A stretch of DNA of 6,539 nucleotides from Candidatus Altimarinota bacterium. Lineage in GTDB: Bacteria; Patescibacteriota; Gracilibacteria; CAIRYL01. Of this stretch, positions 1 through 6,539 are shown in pieces. The stretch covers positions 1 through 6,539 of the forward strand of contig JALUEA010000004.1 in the NCBI GenBank assembly GCA_027053135.1. Reading direction: 5' to 3'. The position numbers and the translations under genes are program-made. The notes under the pieces were generated by a model. The model was not told where the DNA came from. It ran no database searches and was given only the letters and a program-made list of their open reading frames with translations. How positions within the stretch are numbered: the stretch's first letter is position 1; the number at the start of each line of letters is the position of its first letter.

Positions 1-3000
1 TTTAAAGGAGATGTTGTTTTATTTATTTTATCCTCTAAATCATGAATTGAACGAATATTTTCGAGTAAACTAGAAACTATTATATCTGGCACTTCAATGT
101 TTTCAAATATACTCTCCAAAACACTTGTATCAATTCCATTACTCACTCGTGAATCTAAATTTTTTGATTCAAGAGATTTTGGAATAATTTTTGTATATTT
201 TTTAGCGTTATTTTTATCACTTTCATAATGAAGCATCCATTTATTTTCTTTATTTGTAACAATAAGATCAAGAATAGAATCTTCATCTGCATTGAGATTC
301 GCAATATTAACTGTTGATTTAGGAAGATCTTTTAAAACAGAAGTATAACTTAATTTTAGCGTTTGATTTGGATGGAGCGTAATATTTTCAAATATTACAG
401 CACGAGATACTGTTGGGAAAATTGCTCCTGTATATTTTTCTCCACAACTATTTGCAACAGCATCTGCATCAGTGTATTGACACAACACAGAAACTCGATC
501 AATATCAAATAATTCTCCATATAAATCTGCAATAGTAAAAGTTATATCTTTTGTATCTTTCGAAGTAATAGTAATTTGGGTAATATATTTTTTTCCTTTA
601 AGGTGTGGATTTTTATTTTTCGGATCATTTTCTGCAACCATATTTTTCTCTATATTAAGAGATTTTTGAAAGAGACTTGCTGGTAAAAATGGTTTTTCTA
701 TTATCCCTGTACTCAATCCGGTCTGAAAATTTTCTGATTGAATTTCAGAAAGCATTCTGTCTCCATATTTTTTAAATACTTGATTTTTTGCTGTTACATT
801 TTTTACCGAAGATTCTTCTTTTTCTTGTGCATTATTTGTTTTCGAAAGATATGAAATTCGTCGTATTTCTCCTGCTAAATCAGAAAGTGTTTCTATATTT
901 TTAAAATGTATCAAAACTGATTTTTTTAACTCATCTTCAGAAGGAATAGAAAAACCGTAATGATCTATAACAATTGGAGATGATGAAAAATAATTTTTAT
1001 CTCCATACCATATTTTTAAATCACCATGTTCAGTAATACCAACAATATCACTAAATCCATCATTATTAAGATCATTTATCGTTCCTGATTCAAGAACTTC
1101 TTTTGGAAAATATTCAGGATTATCTATAATGGTTAATACTCCATTTACATTTTTTATATGATGTAATTTCCCATATCTATCAATATATACTAAATCATCA
1201 TAAAAATCATTTTCATTTTCTTTAATAGAAAGTTTAGAAATCATCTTATACTTTGGATCTATTCGCACTGCCTTTCCCCAGTTTTTCACATCTCCACTTA
1301 TATCTCCTGTATTTAATAAAATATTTACATATCCATCTGAATGAACTTCTGCTATATCAATTTTCCCATCACCATCAAAATCTAATGGAAGAACTTTCTG
1401 TATCATTCCTTCTTTTTCTTTTTTTACTTGTGTTCCAATCGTTTGATTAAACCCTGTTGAATTTTCTATTGGTGGAGGAATAGATAATGATGGATCTCCT
1501 ATATTTATCATAAAAATACCCGCAGAAGATTTTGTTGCTTCTCCTACCGTATTTCCTGATGCATATTGTAACACATATTTTTCTCTTCCTTTAAAACCAG
1601 ATCCAAATAATGATCTTGAAAAACGTGTTTGATACATTGGAAATAATTCCACCATATTAGGATGTGTAGCAGTAATAAAATAACTCTTATCAGACTCTTT
1701 ATGTACCCAAAGACTATCCTCAAATGGAGTATACCACCCACCTCTTAAAATAATATTTCCATAAATTAATGTTGAATCACTTTCCTTTAATAATAAAGAA
1801 AGTCCTTCTGAATGTTTTTTTTCTTTTATTTCCACTCGAAAATTATTATCAATAATGGTAATATCACCTTTTGTATTAATTTTTGCAACAGGTGCATTAT
1901 CAAGTGAAAATATAATCTCATCTCCCTTAATTTCTTTTGAAAAACTTTTTGAAGTTTCCAATTGTTCAAAAAATATTCCCTTATTTTCTGCAACTGGAGC
2001 ATGTAAATATAAATCATTTTCTGTTAAATGAGGAAGATGAAAATGAAATTTCCCTTTATATCGTAACTCTTTTTTATCAAATACCCCAATATCTATTGGT
2101 GATAAATGTAAAATATTTGCTCTGTATCCTGATGAATATGTTTCAAATGAACCATTTGCAAATATACGAGCAACAGGTTTTTCTGTTTTAGGTGGAACAA
2201 TAAGTGTTGTCACAACATTTAAATTATCAGAAGAATGCAACATCTTTGTTACAAAGTGATCTTTTAAACTTGTTCCATAATGTTTTAATCCTATAATAGT
2301 TGCATATAATGCATTTATATTTAAATCTTCATATGTTTTTACAGATGTTTTTAAGCCAATAAATGCCCTAAACTCTTTTGTTACTAAACTATCACCATCT
2401 CCAACTCCTAATACAAATCGAATATCTCCTGTTTGAGAATGTGTTTCTATTTTTACTCTTGTATTATTATCAACTAAAGAAATCTCAAATCGTTTAAAAT
2501 CTTCTGGACTATTTCCAGAAATAATTTTTAATGGAAGAGTACTTGGTTTCGAAACAATATTTCCCATTTTATTCAGATAGCGTACATCAAAATAATATAT
2601 ACTATCTGAATCTAAAGTCTGTTCTAATGGTTCTAATTTTGGAATTTGAATTTCTGCAATATCTGTTTTAAATACAGGATCTCCCTCTAAATGAATTGAA
2701 ACAGAAGGTGTTCCTCGAAGCGATGCAGTAACAGTAACATTTTGATCGGTTCGAACTGCTACAAAAAACTCTTCATTTAAATTTACCTCTTTCGTACTCA
2801 ATACAGTTTCTTCATGAGGTGAAACAGATAAACGAATTTTTTTATTAAAATCTTTAAACTCTATAGGAGAAACAACTTTTAAACCATACCGTTTTACACC
2901 TTCTTTAGAAATATCCTCTGTAGAAGTTTTTATAATTTGTAAAGTATCAAGATTTTTGGGCAATACCGCAAACTCTTTTTCAAATACAATATTCTCATCT

Positions 3001-6000
3001 ATATTTTTAGAAGGATTTTTCGGGATATACTCATCATCAATAATTTCCCGATCAATAACAACTTTTACTTTTACTTTTACTTTTTTTGCTGAGTCAATTG
3101 GAATAATATCAATACCTTCTTGACCTGTTCTACTTATTAATTGAATTCCATCTCTTTTAGGATCATAATCATTAATAACATCACGCATTTTGGCATTTTC
3201 TAAAAATACCGTAAATCGAATATCATGTCCAAAGGCAAACTTATTTTCTTTCGTCTTAAACGAAATTGTTAGTTTGTTTTCAACATTTGGTAATAATGGT
3301 TCAACAACTGGTGTAATAGTAATTGTTTGTACTGGATTTTTTGTATCTCGTTCATCTTTATGCTGTTTTTTAAATTCTTCTAAAGAAAGATTACATGCTT
3401 TTTTTGTTTCTTTTTCAGATAATTTCTTCATTTCCTTTAACCAGCATTGTACTGCATCAAGCCATTGAGCTAAAGGGACCCCCTCCATTGAACCACATCG
3501 CTCATCTTGTTCTGTTCCATTCTCATCTTTATTATGCGATGCACTAAGATTAGGTTTTTCTGATAAATCTCCAGAATCAGCATTATTCGAATAATCAGAT
3601 GTAGAAAGTCCTAATAATGATGAAGTTGGTTCTTCTTCTCCATTCCATTCTGGACTTGTATTTCCATCAATATTCCAATGAGCATAAGCATATGGTTTTG
3701 ACTGATTTTTTTCTTGTAATGGAGGAATAACTTCTTGATTTTTTCGTAATAAAACTTTTTGCACCATGTCATGCTTATCTTGTGCAGTCATCTCATTCCA
3801 AAAAAACAAAAAGTTTTCTTCATTTAATTCCTTTTCATTCTCTGGTAAATTTATATGAAAAATTTCTGGAGGATATATATTTGGTGTTGGAATTTCTGCT
3901 GATAAATCTGTATTATTCCAAAATAATGTATAATGCTTACATCCTTCAGTCCCTACTCCAGAACAACTATTAGGAATAATTCGATGCTGTCGATCATAAA
4001 ATTCATATTCACCATCCCCTGTCGAACCACCAACATCACTTGGTTCAAATGCACCATCTAAAGCAGTTCCGGGACTGTCATGATGTTCTTCTATCCTTCC
4101 ATCTGACTTAATATTTTTTCGTCCAAACGTTTCAAAAATAACTTCAGAAATTTCCTTAGAATTCTCTCGTAACCCTAAAAATGATTTTCCTCCAACGGGA
4201 ACATACTTATAAAACATATCCGTAGGTTTTGGAACAACTTCAAATGTTTCAAAATAAATTTTTCCTACTCGATCTGGAATTTCTGATGAAGGTATATTAG
4301 AACTTGCAAATTCAGGAAGAGAATCTTTTGTTAAGGGATCCCATTGCCAATATCGTCCTGCACTATTAGAAATTATTTTCGAATGATCCATTAATGCATC
4401 TAATGATGAATCTATTGAAACTCCACGCATTGTTAATAAATCTTTAAGAAAAAATTTTCCTACCTCTAATTTTTCTTTTCCAGATTTTATGTCTGCAATA
4501 TGACTTTTTACTTCACTTATTAACGAATCTGCCCCAGAATTTATTGCTTCTTTCGCTACTTTATGCTCCCATGTTTTATCAAACAATTTAAATATACCAT
4601 GATTCTGTTCTGAAGGAGGATTTGAACCTAACGTATAATAACGATATTCTGGTTCATCATTCATACGCAATCCTACATAATAATAATATACATCCTTTTT
4701 TTTCACATATACTAACTGTAAACTTTCCGTTGCAGGATAATCAGGTTCCACAATACCTTCAAATCGTAATTCAAAATTATCATCCTGATACATAATAACT
4801 TTTTTTTCTTTTCCTATATTAACTAATGTAGCAGGACTAATATCTCCTAAAATAAACTCTCTTGATACAAATCCTGGAATTTTTGTGTGTGCTTTAAAAT
4901 ATTTAATATACGATTCAAACATCTTTGGAATCAAAATTTCAGAATCAAATCGTTTTAAATCATTCCCTGCTTTTTCTAAAAATGGTTTTATCTTCTCTAA
5001 TACTTCCAATTCGTATTCAGAAGGAATTTTTCCTTTATCATCGACAGTAAGAAATGCATTACTCGTTGTAACTTTTTTATGTTCTTCATCAAACTTGACT
5101 ACTCGTCGTGCATTAAATACAGGAGTATTAAGAAAAAATCCTTGATATGGTTTTGGTTGCACATTTCTATTATAGGCACCATTTCCAATAATCATTTGCA
5201 TTGTTGAATTAAATGCTAATCGACTTAACTCATACTCTGTAACAAGAGATGATTCGAGTGCTTTCTTATAATGATACCGAAAAAAATCAGGAACTGTTTG
5301 TCGAATATATTTTGTTTTTGTTAATCCACTCAATAAATCCGCATATATAACATTATCCGATGCAATACCTGCAGAAAATTTCTTTTCCACTACATTTTTT
5401 AGTAATTGTTCAGAATCAGGAGAAGTAGATGGATTATTATGCCGAATAAGCGAAGGAAGAAATTTTGTATTCCAATCAATCAACATCTTTGTCGTAATTG
5501 ATGATGCCTTTGGTCCTGTATATGGAGGTCCCCTATGATTATATTTCACTTTTGTTGTTTTCTGACATGCAAGTGCTGATGCTTCTGCATATGCTGGTCG
5601 TTCACCAGATGAACCACCTCTTCTAAAATTTTCATATTCTTCTGGTATTTGTATTCCTTCTCGTAAATCATTTGGATTCATTTCAGATATATCATGGAAT
5701 TGAACACCCCCATTCCAATCAAACACTGGCATTCTTGATCGTGAAGGCTCACATCCTGAAGAATTACTTCCATTAAGAATAGAACAATTCGCTAATAATT
5801 TATTTAAATTTCGAGCACTTTTCGAAAGTTTTGCAGTATTTCCATCCAGAATCGTATTATAGCGTACTTCTTTTGATTTGAGAGCTGGTAATGCTTTTTT
5901 TCGTGTCAAAGAATCAAAATCTCCATTATGAATATTGTGTTTTTTTTCTAAATACCAATCATAGTAATTTATATTCTTTTTATACAAATCTTCATTACGA

Positions 6001-6539
6001 AAATTTCCTCTATATAAAGGACAATCGGAAGCAGTAGTCATATCCATTGTACGACGACCATTGATATACGAATACGACAAATCTTTTACACCTGGATGAT
6101 CCATTGCATATTTATGACGCATATACTGATTATGAGCATTTTGTACTGCAGCATTCCAAATAGCAGATACTTTACTAGGGTGTTTAATATCTTTCACCGT
6201 ATGAACAAACTTAAACTCTTCCTCTAGTTGTACCATATATTTCCTCATTTGATCACTTCTATCACTTGGTTCTGATGCTTTAACCCAACGAATAATATTC
6301 TTTAATTTTGCAAGACTCTTTTTAAAATCTTTATTATGTAATATTTTCTCCATAAGATCTTCTTTTGCATTTCCAGGTTTACCAGCTTCATCAAGTAATA
6401 CCATCAATACTTCCATATTATTTTCTGTAGCACCCATTACATACACTTCTACCCCAAGATCTAAATTCTTAAAAAAATCTATTTCTTCTTTTTCATAGAT
6501 TTTATTAATTTTTTGAATTTTATTTCCAACATATTCATC
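1..6539 (-). CDS. Giant multidomain putative surface protein, partial at both ends
   Basis: One minus-strand frame (first full codon 6539-6537, last 5-3) stays open for 2179 codons with no TAA, TAG or TGA, which cannot be chance at this AT content. The sequence looks coding to both window edges, so start and stop lie outside. Met35 is the first internal Met but has no convincing ribosome binding site, and coding-like sequence precedes it. Order of parts: unassigned helical region (1-560), beta segment (561-640), helices (641-760), polar flexible stretch (761-1014), Cys/Trp segment (1015-1060), Ig/Fn3-like modules (1066-1343), beta-rich region (1344-1696), FG-GAP/VCBS repeats (1719-1846 and 2077-2106), helical tail. 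Families with these repeats are typically exported adhesins or calcium-dependent surface proteins; that role is inferred here. No signal peptide, membrane anchor or catalytic motif is visible, but both termini are missing. No frameshift was found. Confidence 0.96.
3..221 (-). other. Helical, charged segment after repeat 4, running out of the window
   Basis: Residues 2107-2179. Lys/Ser-rich at first, then amphipathic helix-like (for example SVLESIFENIEVPDIIVSSL, with LLENIRSIHDLEDKI right after). No stop codon is reached, so the protein continues past the window edge. No family is recognised and no membrane segment is seen here. Confidence 0.4.
222..311 (-). other. FG-GAP-like repeat 4, separated from repeats 1-3
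   Basis: Residues 2077-2106 include NLNADEDSILDLIVTNKENK and then WMLHYE. The N-x-N-A-D-x-D-x-x-x-D-L-I-V loop and strand, a polar turn and an aromatic-ending second strand match repeat 3 position by position, with one extra residue in the loop and no Gly. It probably supplies another propeller blade, or is an isolated remnant, since it lies 230 residues after repeat 3. Confidence 0.65.
312..599 (-). other. Beta module inside or beside the FG-GAP repeats
   Basis: Residues 1981-2076. Strand-like stretches KYITQITITSKDTKDITFTI, a loop with cysteines at 2020 and 2032 (LCQYTDADAVANSC), then AVIFENITLHPNQTLKLSYT. The last pattern (aliphatic strand, P-N-Q-T turn, L-K-L-S-Y-T strand) resembles the end of CARDB- or DUF11-type Ig-like domains. 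The two cysteines, 12 apart, could close the loop by a disulfide. The residues just before it (1847-1980, bases 600-1001) are helix-like and Lys/Glu/Ser-rich, with no recognised fold. Confidence 0.45.
1002..1079 (-). other. FG-GAP/VCBS repeat 3
   Basis: Residues 1821-1846 read INDLNNDGFSDIVGITEHGD then LKIWYG. The D-L-N-N-D-G-x-x-D-I-V loop and strand, the H-G-D turn and the second strand ending in an aromatic plus Gly are typical of FG-GAP/VCBS blades. It starts 48 residues after repeat 2, consistent with consecutive blades. After it the regular spacing breaks and about 230 unrelated residues follow. Confidence 0.87.
1149..1223 (-). other. FG-GAP/VCBS-like repeat 2, degenerate loop
   Basis: Residues 1773-1797 read KENENDFYDDLVYIDRYGKL then HHIKN. 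The position of the acidic/Asn loop, the D-D-L-V-Y-I strand, the Y-G-K turn and the final strand match repeats 1 and 3. The loop keeps acidic and Asn residues, but Phe-Tyr replaces the usual Gly positions, so calcium binding is less certain. Spacing to repeats 1 and 3, about 50 residues start to start, is regular. Confidence 0.65.
1311..1385 (-). other. FG-GAP/VCBS repeat 1 with an EF-hand-like calcium loop
   Basis: Residues 1719-1743 read LDFDGDGKIDIAEVHSDGYV followed by NILLN. The D-x-D-G-D-G-x-x-D loop followed by a hydrophobic strand (IDIAEV), a turn and a second strand (YVNILLN) is the classic repeat of FG-GAP/VCBS beta-propeller proteins. In these families the Asp loop binds calcium and each repeat forms a propeller blade. 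This is the best-conserved repeat in the window. Confidence 0.88.
1452..2510 (-). other. Long beta-rich region of unknown fold preceding the FG-GAP repeats
   Basis: Residues 1344-1696. Mostly short strand-like segments with turns and few long helices. A calcium-loop-like GVGDGDSL lies near 1378. The tripeptide PVA occurs three times, at 1455, 1515 and 1550; two copies continue with a similar strand and Gly turn (PVARIFANGSF and PVAKINTKGDI). An aromatic patch (GWYTPFEDSLWVH) follows at about 1601-1613. The region ends in a Pro-rich linker (IPPPIE, 1687-1692). It could contain divergent beta-propeller blades continuing into the clear FG-GAP repeats, or separate beta-sandwich domains. Confidence 0.4.
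2511..2900 (-). other. Ig/Fn3-like beta region 2, probably one or two modules
   Basis: Residues 1214-1343. It shows repeated strand-turn-strand patterns: KKIRLSVSP, EVNLNEEFFVAVRTDQNVTV, TASLRGTPSV, then a second set ending SIYYFDVRYLNKMGN before a Pro/Ser loop and LPLKII. The Y-Y-F-D-V-R-Y...G-N pattern resembles the late strands and turn of bacterial Ig-like or Fn3-like modules. At 130 residues it may hold one large or two small modules. Assignment rests on pattern, not on a family match. Confidence 0.5.
3054..3344 (-). other. Ig-like beta module 1 (probable)
   Basis: Residues 1066-1162. Strand-like stretches alternate with turns in the way bacterial Ig-like domains do: a Thr/Ile/Val strand (QTITITPVVEP), a second (NKLTISFKTKE), a third ending in IRFTVFLENA, then an Asp-rich turn (NDYDPKRDGI), and a last long strand of alternating Lys and Val. 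The length of about 97 residues fits one Ig-like domain. The exact family cannot be named from the sequence alone. Confidence 0.5.
3061..3084 (-). repeat. Hexamer tandem repeat (ACTTTT x4, plus strand) encoding alternating Val-Lys
   Basis: On the plus strand ACTTTT occurs four times in a row (3061-3066, 3067-3072, 3073-3078, 3079-3084), followed by three more T. On the coding strand this gives alternating Lys and Val residues at the end of Ig-like module 1, about residues 1152-1160. The protein pattern fits an amphipathic beta strand. The six-base unit keeps the frame, so copy-number slippage would lengthen or shorten the strand by two residues per unit without a frameshift. Confidence 0.9.
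3360..3497 (-). other. Cys/Trp helical segment with three cysteines spaced 17 residues
   Basis: Residues 1015-1060. It begins CGSMEGVPLAQWLDAVQCWL and continues as a Lys/Glu-rich helix with a third cysteine. The cysteines are at 1015, 1032 and 1049, exactly 17 residues apart, and tryptophans are at 1026 and 1033. The piece separates the flexible linker from the first Ig-like module. It could be a small disulfide-stabilised helical hairpin or cap. I do not recognise it as a named domain, and the equal spacing could be coincidence. Confidence 0.5.
3498..4259 (-). other. Polar, probably flexible linker region rich in Pro, Ser, Glu, Asn, Gly
   Basis: Residues 761-1014. Composition shifts to Pro, Ser, Glu, Asn, Gly and Asp, strongest at about 960-1014 (for example NGEEEPTSSLLGLSTSDYSN), which looks intrinsically disordered. 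Within it are short ordered-looking pieces: a strand-like IYFETFEVVP at 761, a Gly/Asp-rich turn STGDGEYEFYD near 840, and a close cysteine pair at 859 and 867 (SCSGVGTEGC). The repeated phrase FETF (763-766 and 802-805) is the only internal echo I saw. The region probably joins the helical N-terminal part to the Ig-like modules. Confidence 0.5.
4260..4619 (-). other. Second helical segment of the giant protein
   Basis: Residues 641-760. A Lys/Glu/Ala-rich stretch (residues 653-700) reads as one or two amphipathic helices. It is followed by Ser/Asp-rich loops and a compact aromatic patch YWQWDP near residue 730. The aromatic patch could pack a core or bind a ligand such as sugar, but nothing in the sequence establishes that. 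No family is recognised. Confidence 0.4.
4620..4859 (-). other. Short Tyr-rich beta segment of the giant protein
   Basis: Residues 561-640. Alternating hydrophobic and polar residues suggest several beta strands (FILGDISP, KVIMYQDDN, FELRFEGIV, LQLVYVKKKDVYYYYVGLRM, YRYYTLG). Tyrosine is dense here, with four in a row at 618-621. The segment sits between two helical regions and may be a small beta domain or a sheet packing against them. No family is recognised; secondary structure is judged by eye. Confidence 0.45.
4860..6539 (-). other. N-terminal helical region of the giant protein, no recognised family
   Basis: Residues 1-560. The first 120 or so residues alternate charged and hydrophobic positions as in amphipathic helices (for example LLDEAGKPGNAKEDLMEKIL from residue 48). 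More mixed sequence follows, with four cysteines at 173, 252, 263 and 325, an Arg-Arg-containing segment around 162-180 (GRRTMDMTTASDCPLYRGNF), and a Gly/Ser/Arg-rich patch around 305-315. Residues 330-560 return to long helix-like stretches with Lys/Glu. Trp occurs at a few positions, three of them in W-N contexts (WNAA, WNGG, WNTK). I recognise no enzyme or binding motif. The region is too long and varied to be a simple coiled-coil stalk, and probably holds several globular helical units. The true N-terminus, where an export signal would be, is outside the window. Confidence 0.6.

Noticed and set aside
1253..1450. Plus-strand open frame of 65 codons
   Set aside because: It lies antisense to the open minus-strand frame over FG-GAP repeat 1. 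Its product is Leu/His/Phe-rich, as expected from the complement of a Lys/Glu/Asp/Asn-coding sequence.
1544..1741. Minus-strand open frame of 65 codons
   Set aside because: It is in a different frame from the 2179-codon reading and overlaps it fully; no ribosome binding site or recognisable product.
1826..2191. Overlapping short open frames, 63 codons on minus (1826-2017) and 84 codons on plus (1937-2191)
   Set aside because: Both are out of frame with, or antisense to, the giant gene; their composition is that of frame shadows and they overlap each other.
3190..3468. Plus-strand open frame of 92 codons
   Set aside because: It is the longest antisense frame, but lies entirely over the Cys/Trp segment and Ig-like module 1 of the real gene; the Ser/Phe/Asn-rich product has no recognisable domain.
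3782..3973. Plus-strand open frame of 63 codons
   Set aside because: Antisense to the giant gene over its flexible linker; no ribosome binding site or product features seen.
4885..5145. Plus-strand open frame of 86 codons
   Set aside because: Antisense to the helical N-terminal region of the giant gene; the Ser/Leu/Asn-rich product is not recognisable.
6400..6437. Met35 (codon 6437-6435) as a possible true start of the giant gene
   Set aside because: No good ribosome binding site lies upstream, and the 34 codons before it read as ordinary protein continuing to the window edge, so the start is more likely outside.
1..6539. Recoding with TGA as glycine (code 25) or tryptophan (code 4), considered because short ORFs in an AT-rich window can signal recoding
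   Set aside because: The main frame contains no TGA at all; the lack of a long complete ORF comes from both gene ends being outside the window.

Overview
The whole window is the inside of one very large protein-coding gene on the minus strand. Reading down from base 6539 to base 3, I checked all 2179 codons by hand and found no TAA, TAG or TGA, although the DNA is AT-rich (about 30% GC by rough line counts). Both the true start (above base 6539) and the stop (below base 1) lie outside the window, so the product is longer than 2179 residues. I found no other gene, RNA gene, promoter, terminator, CRISPR array or insertion sequence. Short open frames on the plus strand and in the other minus frame are antisense or out-of-frame shadows. 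Residue numbers in all entries are fragment numbers: residue 1 is the codon at 6539-6537 and residue 2179 is the codon at 5-3.

Layout from the N-terminal side (high coordinates) to the C-terminal side: a long, mostly helical region I cannot assign to any family (residues about 1-560); a short Tyr-rich beta segment (561-640); a second helical segment (641-760); a polar, probably flexible stretch rich in Pro, Ser, Glu, Asn and Gly (761-1014); a short Cys/Trp segment with three cysteines exactly 17 residues apart (1015-1049); one or two Ig/Fn3-like beta modules (1066-1162 and 1214-1343); about 350 residues of further beta-rich sequence (1344-1696); three FG-GAP/VCBS-type repeats with Asp-rich calcium-loop motifs (1719-1846); an insertion of about 230 residues ending in another beta module; a fourth FG-GAP-like repeat (2077-2106); and a helical, charged tail (2107-2179).

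Built this way (Ig-like modules, FG-GAP/VCBS repeats, few but often paired cysteines, great length), the protein is most likely exported and cell-surface-bound or secreted, with a role in adhesion or cell-cell contact. That role is inferred from domain types only; no catalytic site was seen.

The organism looks like an AT-rich bacterium using TGA as a stop: 19 Trp codons are all TGG, and no in-frame TGA occurs. This argues against the TGA=Gly code of Gracilibacteria/Absconditabacteria and the TGA=Trp code of Mollicutes. A member of the Patescibacteria (CPR) with the standard code is plausible, since giant surface proteins with such repeats are known there, but Bacteroidota or other AT-rich lineages are not excluded. 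Arg codon use is odd: CGA is the commonest (32 of 72 by hand count).
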